A DNA stretch of 64,000 bases from Clostridium felsineum DSM 794 (GTDB taxonomy: Bacteria > Bacillota > Clostridia > Clostridiales > Clostridiaceae): positions 2,728,001 to 2,792,000 of the forward strand of contig NZ_CP096980.1 of the NCBI RefSeq assembly GCF_002006355.2. The letters are read 5' to 3'. The first letter of the stretch is position 1; the number at the start of each line of letters is the position of its first letter. The notes beneath the pieces were generated by a model. It saw nothing but the letters and a program-made list of their open reading frames with translations, was not told the DNA's origin and made no database searches. Of this stretch, positions 8,661 through 17,939 are shown in pieces. The position numbers and the translations under genes are program-made.

Positions 8661-10037
8661 TTATTGTTTTGATTGTATATCTAATTCTTTTAAAATTCTT
8701 TTGAAATGTAAAAAAAACATAATACTTGTAACACTAACGGCTATAAAATCAGCTATTGGCTCTGACAAATATACAGCTTTAACCTTATTGGAACTAAATA
8801 AAGGAAGTACATATATAAACGGTATCAAAAGAATTACTTTACGTAGTAGTGCTAAAAATACAGATGTCTTAGCATTTCCTAATGCAATAAAAGTTTGCTG
8901 ACAACTTATTTGAATTCCAAACATAAAGGAAACTGCCATATAAATTCTAAGTGCATCAACTGAAGCTTTAATTAAATTGGCATCTCCAGTAAAAATCTTT
9001 GCAACAACTTGAGGAAATAACATAACAAAAATCCATATTGTAATAGAATAGGTTAACGAAGATTTAATCAACAAACTAAATGCCTTTTTTACTCTACCTA
9101 CATTTTTTGCTCCATAATTGAAACCTATAATAGGTTGTCCTCCTTGTGATAGTCCATTAAGCGGCAACATTGAAAACTGCATCACACTATACATTATTGT
9201 CATTGTCCCTACTGCTAAGTCTCCACCATATCTCGCTAATGAAGAATTAAAGGTTATTGATAAAATTGACTCTGTTATCTGCATAATAAATGGTGCTAGT
9301 CCAAGTGCAAAACAAGGCAATAATACTTTCATATTGGGTTTTAAATACTCTTTCTTTATTTTTAATAAACTTTTTGAACTTACCAAAAAACGAATTACCC
9401 ATACTGCTGAAACTGCTTGAGCAATTATATTAGCTAATGCTGCTCCTTTTACTCCTAATCCTAAAACAAATATAAATATAGGATCTAAAATTATACTAAG
9501 TATTGCTCCACTAAGTACAGTAATCATACTTATTTTTGCAAATCCTTGTGCAGTTATAAACGTATTCAATCCCAATGCTAGTTGGACAAATATAGTTCCA
9601 CAGGCATACATTCTCATAAAATCCACTGCATATACTATGGTGTTTTTGCTAGCTCCAAATAACATAAGAAACTTCTCACAAAAAACAAGTATAATAATTG
9701 TTAATACTATAGACATTATTATAAGTGCAGTTGTACAATTTCCTAGTATTTTTTCAGCAGTATCCTTTCTACCCTTACCCATCATAATTGAAGCTCGTGG
9801 TGCACCACCCATACTTATCAAATATGCAAATGCTGAAATTGCCATAATTAAAGGCATTGTGACACCAACTCCAGTTAAGGCTTCAACACCTACATTAGGA
9901 ATATGTCCAATATACATTCTGTCAACAATGTTATATAAAACGTTAACAACTTGTGCTATAATGGCCGGAATAGACATATTAAAAAGTAGCTTTCCTATGC
10001 TTTGTGTGCCTAAATTATTTTCCTTAGTTTGTTCCAT
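8661..10037 (-). CDS. MATE-family multidrug efflux transporter
   Basis: 458 residues with about 12 hydrophobic segments and the two internally similar halves of the MATE family (MepA-like branch). The first helices read NMSIPAIIAQVVNVLYNIVD followed by RMYIGHI, typical of sodium- or proton-driven drug/cation antiporters. Start ATG at 10037 has AAGGAGAAC upstream. The C-terminus ends in a basic cytosolic tail. It stands alone, with no adjacent regulator. Confidence 0.9.
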   Translation of the reverse strand: MEQTKENNLGTQSIGKLLFNMSIPAIIAQVVNVLYNIVDRMYIGHIPNVGVEALTGVGVTMPLIMAISAFAYLISMGGAPRASIMMGKGRKDTAEKILGNCTTALIIMSIVLTIIILVFCEKFLMLFGASKNTIVYAVDFMRMYACGTIFVQLALGLNTFITAQGFAKISMITVLSGAILSIILDPIFIFVLGLGVKGAALANIIAQAVSAVWVIRFLVSSKSLLKIKKEYLKPNMKVLLPCFALGLAPFIMQITESILSITFNSSLARYGGDLAVGTMTIMYSVMQFSMLPLNGLSQGGQPIIGFNYGAKNVGRVKKAFSLLIKSSLTYSITIWIFVMLFPQVVAKIFTGDANLIKASVDALRIYMAVSFMFGIQISCQQTFIALGNAKTSVFLALLRKVILLIPFIYVLPLFSSNKVKAVYLSEPIADFIAVSVTSIMFFLHFKRILKELDIQSKQ

Positions 10038-10179
10038 TTATAGTTCTCCTTATCTTTTTATAATATCATAGTTTTTAATCTTATTTTTTCCATAATATCT
10101 ATCTTTTCTAAAAAAACTTCTAATAACTGCTTTACATTCAAATTGTTTTTGCACCTTTTCAATATTTAATATCTTAAAA

Positions 10180-10288
10180 CTATTAAAATAAAAAATGATA
10201 TTTTCATTATATAACTTTTCTCTGAAAATATCATTTTTATTTTAAATTACAATTCTTTAAGTTTTTCAACAACTAATATATCTGCCTC
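10180..10288 (-). repeat. Direct repeat copy 1: terminator hairpin plus NUDIX 3'-end remnant
   Basis: A hairpin (AAAATGATATTTTCA ... TGAAAATATCATTTT) is followed by codons reading, on the minus strand, ADILVVEKLKEL-stop. The same hairpin and the same last residues occur at the 3' end of the intact NUDIX gene near 16.35 kb (copy 2, split by the IS). The two copies are about 90% identical over ~105 bp in the same orientation. This copy retains only the gene end, so it marks a duplication or the junction of an inserted segment. Confidence 0.8.
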
Positions 10289-10608
10289 CTGTAATAACTT
10301 TTATTTTCATACTACCCATTAAGTGTCTCCGTTATCAACAGCTATTACTAGTAGTTCCTGGGTCTTTCTTCAATAACCATGTTGCTTTTCTCTCAATTTA
10401 CTGAGCTTTTTACCATTTTCGAACAGACTTCTGGCATGCTTAAGCTTGCGGTTTCAAGCATAATTAACTATGGCATCTCTTATTTGTTCTTTTGATTCTT
10501 CATTAACTAATTTTATCAATTTGTTCTTTAGTTTAAAAAGATAATTCTGCTGTCAGTTTCAAACATTTTACTTATTATATTTCTTATACAAATCACTTCT
10601 AGTTCCGA
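10289..10608. other. Non-coding or decayed stretch in accessory island
   Basis: No open frame of useful length, but base composition is less AT-rich than true spacers nearby. Short coding-like bits appear on the minus strand (KLVNEESKEQIRDAIVNYA, then KLREKQHGY) interrupted by stops. It looks like a decayed gene that I cannot identify. Confidence 0.35.
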
Positions 10609-11378
10609 TTAAAAATCCTCTTTTTCTCTGCTGCTCTTTAATATAAAAGAAGAAGCTTGTCCTTCACCATAGTCTAACTGAATTAAACATTTGTTAGTTT
10701 TATCAAAAACAAATTCACTTAAAAATCCGCTATTATTAATACCATTTGAATAAGTTGCTCCATGACAACGAGCAGTATCTTGATCTAAAAAAAGCAAGCA
10801 AGATGAGATTTTAAAGGTTCTTCAATTTTTTCAAATATAGTTTCCCATTTTTCATCTACCCTTTTAATCGGATTATCGATATCCATAATATTTTCATATC
10901 CATAAGTTGCACAAAACAATGAACATAAAGCACTATAGAACGTACCATCTGTGTGAACTCTAGCTATTATTGTGGCAAATTCAAATTCTTCACTTTTATT
11001 CATGTCAATATCAAACTTTTTTACAATACGAATTAAACTTGAACCTTTTAGATAAGGACTTTCCCCAATAAAGATTCTTTCTTTCATAACAGCATCTACT
11101 ACCTCTTCTCCAAACTCTGAGAAAAAATCATAATCTTCCTCAAGCATAATAAGTGAATTATTCAAATCAATAAGCCATTTTTCATGCATACCCTGTTCAT
11201 CTTTCCAAGGTTTAATAATTCCATCTGGAATTATTTCAAGTGCTTCTTTTGTTAGATATTCTCCTATAAATTCTAGAATAAACTCATCCCAATAATAATG
11301 ATGGTAAACTTCCCCTTCTTCATCCTTAATATTACAATTCAAAATCAATTCAAAAGCTTTTTTCAACTCGTTATCCAT
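10609..11378 (-). pseudogene. Frameshifted gene of unknown function
   Basis: Two overlapping frames form one protein. The 5' part starts at ATG 11378 after TGGAGGTAC and runs about 197 residues to KSHLACFF-stop. The other part, in a shifted frame, continues LDQDTARCHGATYSNGINNSGF to 10609. The break is at a run of seven T (minus strand); one more T would join them as CFFLDQ. The whole would be an acidic soluble protein of about 254 residues, possibly an immunity-like or SMI1-type protein, though I recognise no family. Either a true frameshift, slippage at T7, or a sequencing error. Confidence 0.65.
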
Positions 11379-11782
11379 ATTTCTTGTACCTCCATTATAA
11401 AAGGACAGCTCTGCTTTTATTTTAATCATTATTTTAAAAACAGAGCCTTACCTTAAGTTAATTTATTAATCACTAAATATAATTTGGAATAAAAATAAAA
11501 TTACTACTATATTTTTCTAGAATAGCTGCATAAACATCATTTTGATTACATTCGAGTATTTTTACAATTACTTATATTTTAGCATTAACCGGTAATATTA
11601 TATAGAGTTTTTTGTTAATTATTTAAGTTTAATGAAGGCTAAAGCTTTTAGTTTTTACAAATTTTAGTTTTCGTTGAATTGCTTCTAATTGTCTATTTCA
11701 GTACTATACTGTTTTTAAATTATTTGAAAATCTAACTTTTTTAAAATATTCAAGTTCAATACTATCTTTGGTTTACTCATTA

Positions 11783-11812
11783 TTGTTAGTAATACCCATA
11801 ACATGATATAAT
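11783..11812 (+). promoter_or_regulatory. Promoter of the PLD-helicase gene
   Basis: TTGTTA at 11783-11788, 18-bp spacer, TATAAT at 11807-11812, about 40 nt before the chosen ATG. The rest of the 11430-11851 gap is AT-rich and holds nothing else that I can support. Confidence 0.5.
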
Positions 11813-11851
11813 ATGCTTATTGCTACATATTTTTGTCAAGGAAGGTCATGT

Positions 11852-14803
11852 ATGGATAATTTAATAAAAATCAATAATACAACTAGCCCAATAGACCCAA
11901 AATCGATAGAATCCCCAATTTCAAATGATATTTTAGAAGCAACTAAAACTGGTTTAATAAATAACCTGATAAATTCAAATTTAGCATTAAGACCAAAGCT
12001 CATTATAAATGATTATAGTAAAGGTGAAAAAGTTTTAAGTGATATTAAAGCAGAACTAGCAAATTGTACAGAATTTATGATATCTGTAGCTTTTATAACA
12101 AGCAGTGGCTTAATACCTCTTTTAGAAACCTTAAAGTCCCTATGTAAAAAAGGAATTCAAGGAAAAATTCTAACAACGAATTATCTTACATTTAGTGAAC
12201 CTAAAGCATTAAAAAAGCTTTCACAATTTTCAAACTTAGATATAAGGATGTATTGTAAAGATAATTTTCATACTAAAGCTTACATATTTAAACATTCTGA
12301 TCATTATAAAATTATAGTTGGTAGCTCAAATCTAACACAGTCTGCATTGACCAAAAACAAGGAATGGAATATAGAATTATCTTCTCTTGAAGAAGGTAGT
12401 CTAACAGCAAATGTATTAAATGAATTTGAACTAATGTGGTCAGATGCTGACATTTTAACTGCCGATTGGATTAAAACTTATGAAGAAATATATTTAAAAC
12501 AAAGACAATCTATGCGTGAAAGTAAAATTCCAAAACTTTCACAATATAAATTAAAACCAAATAAAATGCAAGTATCCGCAATTCAAGCTTTAAATAACTT
12601 AATAGAAAAAGGTATTAAAAAGGCTTTACTAATTTCAGCTACTGGTACAGGTAAAACTTATTTGTCAGCTTTTGCTGTAAGAAACTTCAATCCTAAAAAG
12701 ATACTTTTTATTGTACATAGAGAACAAATTGCTAAACAAGCCTTAAAGAGTTATACAGATGTTTTTGGTGATACTAAAAAAATGGGACTACTATCTGGCA
12801 ATTCAAAGGATACAAACAAAAACTTCATATTTTCAACAGTGCAGACTCTATCTAAGGATGAAGTTCTATTTAGTTTTTCAAAAACTAAATTTGATTATAT
12901 TGTTATAGATGAAGTTCATAAAGCCGGTGCTAATAGTTATCAAAAAATCATTGAATATTTTACTCCTAAATTCTTATTAGGAATGACAGCTACCCCTGAG
13001 AGATCAGATGACTTCAATATTTTCAAATTGTTTGATTACAATATTGCTTATGAAATTCGCCTTCAACAAGCCTTAGAAGAAGATTTACTTTGTCCATTTC
13101 ATTATTTTGGAATTACTGATGTATCTGTAGATGGTAAAAGTTTAAACGAAACTACCGATTTCAAATATTTAGTTAGTGATGAACGTATTAAGCACATCGT
13201 TGACAAAATTAATTTTTATGGTTATTCAGGAGATAAAGTAAGAGGCTTAGTGTTTTGCAGTAATAACAAAGAAGCTATGGAATTATCAAATAAATTTAAT
13301 ACCTATGGTTTTAGAACTTTAGCCCTAAGTGGCGAAAATTCTCAAAGCGAACGCGAAAAAGCCATTGAACGCCTAGAACAAAATGAAAATATTAATTGCT
13401 TAGATTATATTTTTACAGTTGATATTTTTAATGAAGGCGTTGATATACCTGCTATTAATCAAGTTGTTATGTTACGACCTACTAAATCCTCTATAGTTTT
13501 TATACAACAATTAGGTAGAGGCCTTAGGAAAAGAGAAAACAAAGAATACGTTGTTGTAATAGATTTTGTTGGAAATTATAATAACAACTTTTTAATTCCA
13601 ATAGCTCTTTCTGGTGATAAAAGCTATAACAAAGATAATATGAGGAAATTTATTTTAGAAGGAAATAGAACTCTTCCAGGTTGTTCTACAATTAATTTCG
13701 ATGAAATTTCAAAGAAAAGAATTTTCGAATCAATTGATAAATCGAACTTTAACGATATCAAGCTTATTAAAGAAAGCTACACTTTTTTAAAAAATAAACT
13801 AGGTAAAATTCCTAGCTTAATGGACTTTGATTTGCATGATTCTATTGATCCTATAAGAATATTTGATAATAAAAGTTTAGGATCATATCACAAATTTTTA
13901 TCTAAATATGAGAAAAAATACAACACAAAACTTACTGAAACACAAGAAATTTTTGTAGAATTTGTATCTAAAAAACTTGCACCTGGAAAGCGAATTCATG
14001 AATTAGAAATGCTTAAATGTGTTATAAACCATAAATTCAATTTAATATTTAAACTAAAACAAACTTTAAAAGAAAAATATAACATAACCTTTAAGGATAG
14101 TACAGAAACCTCAATTATTAATATACTAACAAATGAATTTCCAAGTGGTTCTAGTAAAAAAACTTATGAGAAATGCATATTCATAGAAAAAGATATGTCT
14201 GACTATAGAATCTCAAAAGTTTTTGAAGAAAATTTAAAAAATAAAGATTTCAAAGCTATTATCCTAGAATTAATTGAGTTTGGTATATATAGATACAAAA
14301 AATTTTATAGCCAGCATTACATGAATACAAATTTTAAGTTATATCAAAAATATACTTATGAAGATGTATGTAAACTATTAGAATGGGAGAAAGGAGAAGT
14401 AGCTCTTAATATTGGCGGATATAAATTTGATAAAAAAACAAAAACCTATCCTGTTTTTATAAACTATTCAAAGTCTGATGATATAAGTGATTCCATAAAT
14501 TATAAGGATAGATTCGATTCTCAATCAAAATTAATTGCAATATCTAAATCCGGTAGGACTGCAAAATCTATTGATATTATTCAAGCCTATAATGCTGAAA
14601 AAGATGGTGTTGAAATGAGTTTATTTGTTAGAAAGAATAAAGATGATAAAATATCCAAAGAATTCTACTTCTTAGGAAAAATCAAGGCTGTGGGAATTCC
14701 TCACCCTATTATCATGGAGAATACAAGTAAAACTGCTGTAGAAATTGAATATCAATTATATACTCCTGTAAGAGAAGATATTTTTAATTATCTAACATCA
14801 TAA
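11852..14803 (+). CDS. PLD-nuclease/superfamily 2 helicase (DUF3427-type)
   Basis: About 983 residues. An N-terminal phospholipase-D-like domain (about 50-185) has HTK and GSSN motifs, as in PLD-type nucleases. A superfamily 2 helicase core follows: motif I GTGTGKT, motif II DEVH, motif III TATPER, motif VI QQLGRGLRKR. The ~400-residue C-terminus matches the DUF3427 pattern. ATG at 11852 has AAGGAAGG upstream; the longer frame from 11813 overlaps the -10 box. The domain order is that of stand-alone defence or DNA-processing proteins such as PLD-helicase fusions. It is flanked by direct repeats, consistent with an acquired module. The defence role is inference. Confidence 0.8.
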   Translation: MDNLIKINNTTSPIDPKSIESPISNDILEATKTGLINNLINSNLALRPKLIINDYSKGEKVLSDIKAELANCTEFMISVAFITSSGLIPLLETLKSLCKKGIQGKILTTNYLTFSEPKALKKLSQFSNLDIRMYCKDNFHTKAYIFKHSDHYKIIVGSSNLTQSALTKNKEWNIELSSLEEGSLTANVLNEFELMWSDADILTADWIKTYEEIYLKQRQSMRESKIPKLSQYKLKPNKMQVSAIQALNNLIEKGIKKALLISATGTGKTYLSAFAVRNFNPKKILFIVHREQIAKQALKSYTDVFGDTKKMGLLSGNSKDTNKNFIFSTVQTLSKDEVLFSFSKTKFDYIVIDEVHKAGANSYQKIIEYFTPKFLLGMTATPERSDDFNIFKLFDYNIAYEIRLQQALEEDLLCPFHYFGITDVSVDGKSLNETTDFKYLVSDERIKHIVDKINFYGYSGDKVRGLVFCSNNKEAMELSNKFNTYGFRTLALSGENSQSEREKAIERLEQNENINCLDYIFTVDIFNEGVDIPAINQVVMLRPTKSSIVFIQQLGRGLRKRENKEYVVVIDFVGNYNNNFLIPIALSGDKSYNKDNMRKFILEGNRTLPGCSTINFDEISKKRIFESIDKSNFNDIKLIKESYTFLKNKLGKIPSLMDFDLHDSIDPIRIFDNKSLGSYHKFLSKYEKKYNTKLTETQEIFVEFVSKKLAPGKRIHELEMLKCVINHKFNLIFKLKQTLKEKYNITFKDSTETSIINILTNEFPSGSSKKTYEKCIFIEKDMSDYRISKVFEENLKNKDFKAIILELIEFGIYRYKKFYSQHYMNTNFKLYQKYTYEDVCKLLEWEKGEVALNIGGYKFDKKTKTYPVFINYSKSDDISDSINYKDRFDSQSKLIAISKSGRTAKSIDIIQAYNAEKDGVEMSLFVRKNKDDKISKEFYFLGKIKAVGIPHPIIMENTSKTAVEIEYQLYTPVREDIFNYLTS

Positions 14804-14807
14804 ATTT

Positions 14808-14849
14808 ATTAAAATAAAAATGATATTTTCATAACTTTTTTCTGAAAAT
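14808..14849. repeat. Direct repeat copy 2, left part (half of a terminator hairpin cut by the IS)
   Basis: The left arm TAAAATAAAAATGATATTTTCA and loop, ending in the 8-bp CTGAAAAT (14842-14849). The right arm continues beyond the IS at 16328. Rejoined, this is a bidirectional terminator between the helicase gene and the NUDIX gene, almost identical to that at 10180-10245. Confidence 0.75.
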
Positions 14850-16327
14850 GAGAGTGTAAAATTCTTTCTGTAAAATAACTTTCTATGGTAAGTTTTAAAA
14901 GACAAGATTGTCAAAAGTGACTTTCTATCTTGTTTTAAATATACATTCTAAAAATATGTATGTCAAGAACGCCTTTAAAAACAGGCGTTTTTGGCATATT
15001 AAGCTTTTTATTCAGTAAGTCGTCCTTCATACATAATGGATAATTCACCGTACACTTTACCCCAATTTCTTAGTGGCAAACGCCATTTTTTTGTAGCTTC
15101 AAAAGTAGCAAGGTATAAAGCTTTTAAAAGTGATGTATCGCTTGGAAATACAGTTCTTTGTCTATTTAATCTACGATATGTGCTGTTGAGACTTTCGATT
15201 GCATTTGTAGTATAAATAACTTTTCTTACATCAGCAGAGAACTTAAAAATAGGGCTAATAGCATCCCAATTTGATTTCCAGCTTTTCATTGAGTTAGGAT
15301 AATGTTTTTCCCATTTTCCAGTGATTTCTTCTAATTGCTTATATGCAATTTCCTCAGAAGGTGCATGATATATAGTTTTTAAATCTTTTGCAAATTCTTT
15401 TTTATCTTTATCAGAAACATACTTTAATGTATTTCTTACTTGATGAACTATACAACGTTGATATTCAGTATTTGGAAAAGCTACTGATATAGATTCCTTT
15501 ATCCCTGTAAGACCATCTGCACAAAGGATAAGGATATCTTGAACACCTCTATTTTTTAATTCATTGAGAGCACTAAGCCAATATTTACTGCTTTCATTTT
15601 CTCCAATATTTATAGAAAGTACTTCTTTTCTGCCTTCATTATTTATACCAAGAATAATGTAAGCTGCAAGCTTACGTATAACGTTATTTTCCCTTACGGA
15701 AAAATGAACTGCATCAATGAAAACAATTGGATATACTGTAGATAAAGGTCTATGTTGCCATGCTTCTATTTCAGGAAGAAGTTTATTGGTTATATTTGAA
15801 ACCATTCCTTCACTAACTTCAAACCCATATATATCTTCAATTTGTTCTGAAATTTGTCTGGTACTTAATCCTTTAGCATACATAGAAATAATTTTTTCTT
15901 CTATACCAGAAATATCTTTCTGGTGTTTTTGTACTATTTTAGGTTCAAAAGAACTTTCTCTATCCTGTGGTACATCTATATTCATCTCACCATATTTGCT
16001 TCGAATTCTTTTTTGTTTTTTCCCATTTCTTGAGTTTGTAGTTTCGGCTCGTTCATATGGTTCATAGCCTAAATGCTCGTCCATTTCACCTTCAAGCATA
16101 GATTGAATAGTTCCACCTAATAGATCTTTTAAAGCTTCCTGAATATCCTCAGCTGACTGAATATCATACTCGTCTATAAGAGCTGATATAATATTTCTTT
16201 TTCCTTCATTCATTGGTTTTACCTTATAAATATCTTTTTTTCTTGCCATAATAAAAGGCCTCCTATGATTTTATTTTACCATAGAAAGCCTTATTATTTT
16301 TATTTACAGACTTTTCTTCACATGCTC
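14850..16327 (-). mobile_element. Complete IS256-family insertion sequence with 8-bp target duplication
   Basis: 1478 bp. Imperfect terminal inverted repeats share GAG..TGT.AA and TCTGTAAA (left end starts GAGAGTGTAAAATTC; right end, read inward, GAGCATGTGAAG). CTGAAAAT is duplicated at 14842-14849 and 16328-16335, the 8-bp duplication expected for the family. One intact transposase gene fills the element. The exact duplication implies a fairly recent insertion, into the stem of a terminator hairpin. Confidence 0.92.
15008..16249 (-). CDS. IS256-family transposase (mutator type)
   Basis: 413 residues, full length for the family. The DDE triad is visible in FIDAVHFSV (first Asp), LCADGLTGI (second Asp) and YTTNAIESLN (Glu), with the conserved RCIVHQVRNTLKYV between them. 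An N-terminal helix-turn-helix region (GLSTRQISEQIEDIYGFEVSEG) probably binds the ends. Start ATG at 16249 after AGGAGGCC. The frame is uninterrupted, so the element may still be active. Confidence 0.95.
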   Translation of the reverse strand: MARKKDIYKVKPMNEGKRNIISALIDEYDIQSAEDIQEALKDLLGGTIQSMLEGEMDEHLGYEPYERAETTNSRNGKKQKRIRSKYGEMNIDVPQDRESSFEPKIVQKHQKDISGIEEKIISMYAKGLSTRQISEQIEDIYGFEVSEGMVSNITNKLLPEIEAWQHRPLSTVYPIVFIDAVHFSVRENNVIRKLAAYIILGINNEGRKEVLSINIGENESSKYWLSALNELKNRGVQDILILCADGLTGIKESISVAFPNTEYQRCIVHQVRNTLKYVSDKDKKEFAKDLKTIYHAPSEEIAYKQLEEITGKWEKHYPNSMKSWKSNWDAISPIFKFSADVRKVIYTTNAIESLNSTYRRLNRQRTVFPSDTSLLKALYLATFEATKKWRLPLRNWGKVYGELSIMYEGRLTE

Positions 16328-16390
16328 CTGAAAATATCATTTTTATTTTAAATTACAATTCCTTAAGCTTTTCAACTACCAATATATCAG
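16328..16390 (-). repeat. Direct repeat copy 2, right part (hairpin arm plus NUDIX 3' end)
   Basis: Begins with the 8-bp target duplication, then ATATCATTTTTATTTTA and the last codons of the NUDIX gene (ADILVVEKLKEL-stop). It matches 10226-10288 closely. The pair brackets the helicase island. Confidence 0.75.
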
Positions 16391-16736
16391 CTGGGACCCA
16401 TTTTAGCTTGTCCACTTCATCTAATGATATCCATTTAGTGGCATTATGAGCATTTAAATGCATCTTTCCTCCGCATACCTCACACAAGAAACAATGCATT
16501 GTAAGATGAAATTTTGGATAATCATAATCAACTGTAGTTACATATTTAGAAACTTCTATGTCCAGTTCCAATTCTTCTTTAATTTCACGAATGAGAGCTT
16601 CCTCTCTGGTTTCTCCAGCTTCTATTTTTCCACCAGGGAATTCCCACATATTTTCAAATTCACCATAGCTGCGACGAGTGGTAAATATCTTATTATCATG
16701 CTTTATTATTGCAGCTACTACTTCTATTGTTTTCAT
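16353..16736 (-). CDS. NUDIX hydrolase (MutT/CTP pyrophosphohydrolase type)
   Basis: 127 residues from ATG 16736 (ribosome site GTAGAGGTGA; the longer frame to 16781 lacks one). The NUDIX box reads GGKIEAGETREEALIREIKEELEL, i.e. Gx5Ex7REUxEE with the last Gly replaced by Glu. The N-terminus KTIEVVAAIIKHDNKIFTTRR is typical of MutT-like 8-oxo-dGTP or CTP pyrophosphohydrolases, which clean oxidised nucleotides. Its terminator was split by the IS insertion, so its mRNA may now read into the IS. Confidence 0.88.
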   Translation of the reverse strand: MKTIEVVAAIIKHDNKIFTTRRSYGEFENMWEFPGGKIEAGETREEALIREIKEELELDIEVSKYVTTVDYDYPKFHLTMHCFLCEVCGGKMHLNAHNATKWISLDEVDKLKWVPADILVVEKLKEL

Positions 16737-16904
16737 AGTATAATCACCTCTACCTTTATAGATTATACTACATAATTCCATATATTAATACAGTTTACAT
16801 ATTATCATTTAATCCTATGTGTATTTTCACCTATATTTATAATCTTTTTTAAAATTATTAATATAATACGTAAGACCTTTTCTAAATTCTTATTATTCAA
16901 TTTT

Positions 16905-17160
16905 TCTATTCTATCTTATTTTCATCCAAATAACATATTTTATCTACATTAAACTCAATCATCTCGTCTTGCAAAATATCTTAACTTTCTATTAGGATAT
17001 CTTTCCTTTAGTCCTTTAAATCTATCTAACACTTTTTGTTCATCCATTATATACTACAAATCAAAATCTAATAAATTTAATTCTATTGTTTTACTAAATG
17101 CATATGTATATTGAAATTTATTAATTTTTAATTTAACTTTTAGAGCCTCTACATTGATAA
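16905..17160 (-). pseudogene. Decayed small gene of unknown family
   Basis: On the minus strand an interrupted frame reads VEALKVKLKINKFQYTYAF, then KTIELNLLDFDL, a TAG, then MDEQKVLDRFKGLKERYPNRK; a shifted frame continues DEMIEFNVDKICYLDENKIE. No ribosome site precedes the internal ATG at 17047. The composition is coding-like. It lies just upstream of the NUDIX gene in the accessory region. I do not recognise the family. The remainder of the 16737-17216 gap shows nothing else. Confidence 0.3.
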
Positions 17161-17216
17161 CTATTTACCTATTCTTTCGTGTTTTTAACAGCTCTATCCC
17201 TTTCTTCTTAAGCCTC

Positions 17217-17735
17217 TCACTTCCCACCACGCTTCTCCATCTCATCAATTTTCCCCATTATAAACTTTTGACTTTTTATAATTTCATCCATTTTTAAATG
17301 TAAATCTTCTATAATTATTTCAGATTTCAAATTCACCTTATAATCATTCCTAGCTTTTATCCTATCTTTAGCTTCTTCTCTATTTTGAGACATCATAATT
17401 ATAGGTGCTTGTATGGCAGCAATACAAGATAAAAACAAGTTCAAAAGAATAAAAGGATAGGGATCAAACGGTTTTATTATATATGACACATTTATAATTA
17501 TCCATACTATAATGAGTCCCACTGCTGTTAATATAAATGGCCAACTACCAACAAATGCTGAAATTTTATCTGCCATTTTATCTCCAACGCTTAATCTACT
17601 TTCATCTATTACATTTGCATCCTTTGAAACTTTTCCTTGTATAAGTTCATGTATAAGATCCTCTTCTATATCACTAAACTCAGCTTTATTCTCTAAGATT
17701 TTTTTCGTAATTTCTCTATAATTATATTTTTTCAC
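17217..17735 (-). CDS. DUF1003 membrane protein
   Basis: 172 residues. Two central transmembrane helices (GSWPFILTAVGLIIVWIIINV and PYPFILLNLFLSCIAAIQAPIIMM) are followed by SQNREEAKDRIKARNDYKVNLKSE, the hallmark of DUF1003, and a coiled-coil C-terminus. The start is GTG at 17735. Function is unknown. The family is often annotated loosely as cyclic-nucleotide-binding, for which nothing is visible here. Confidence 0.85.
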   Translation of the reverse strand: MKKYNYREITKKILENKAEFSDIEEDLIHELIQGKVSKDANVIDESRLSVGDKMADKISAFVGSWPFILTAVGLIIVWIIINVSYIIKPFDPYPFILLNLFLSCIAAIQAPIIMMSQNREEAKDRIKARNDYKVNLKSEIIIEDLHLKMDEIIKSQKFIMGKIDEMEKRGGK

Positions 17736-17878
17736 TGACCAATTCCAACCTTTAAATATAAAAGATTAGAACTTTTCACCCCAACTTTCATATAATACTT
17801 TTATTTTATTATTACCTTATTTAATCGATTATACTAAATTGAGATTTTATCTTTACTATAAATTTTATAATAAAACAA

Positions 17879-17912
17879 AAATGCCAGTAGTTTAAGTTAA
17901 CCAATGGCATTT
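17879..17912 (-). terminator. Terminator of the toxin-immunity operon
   Basis: AAATGCCA (17879-17886) pairs with TGGCATTT (17905-17912); on the minus strand TTTTTGTTTTATT follows. It is 28 nt past the stop of the last immunity-like gene. Confidence 0.75.
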
Positions 17913-17939
17913 CACATTTTAATATAATTGAAAAACATT

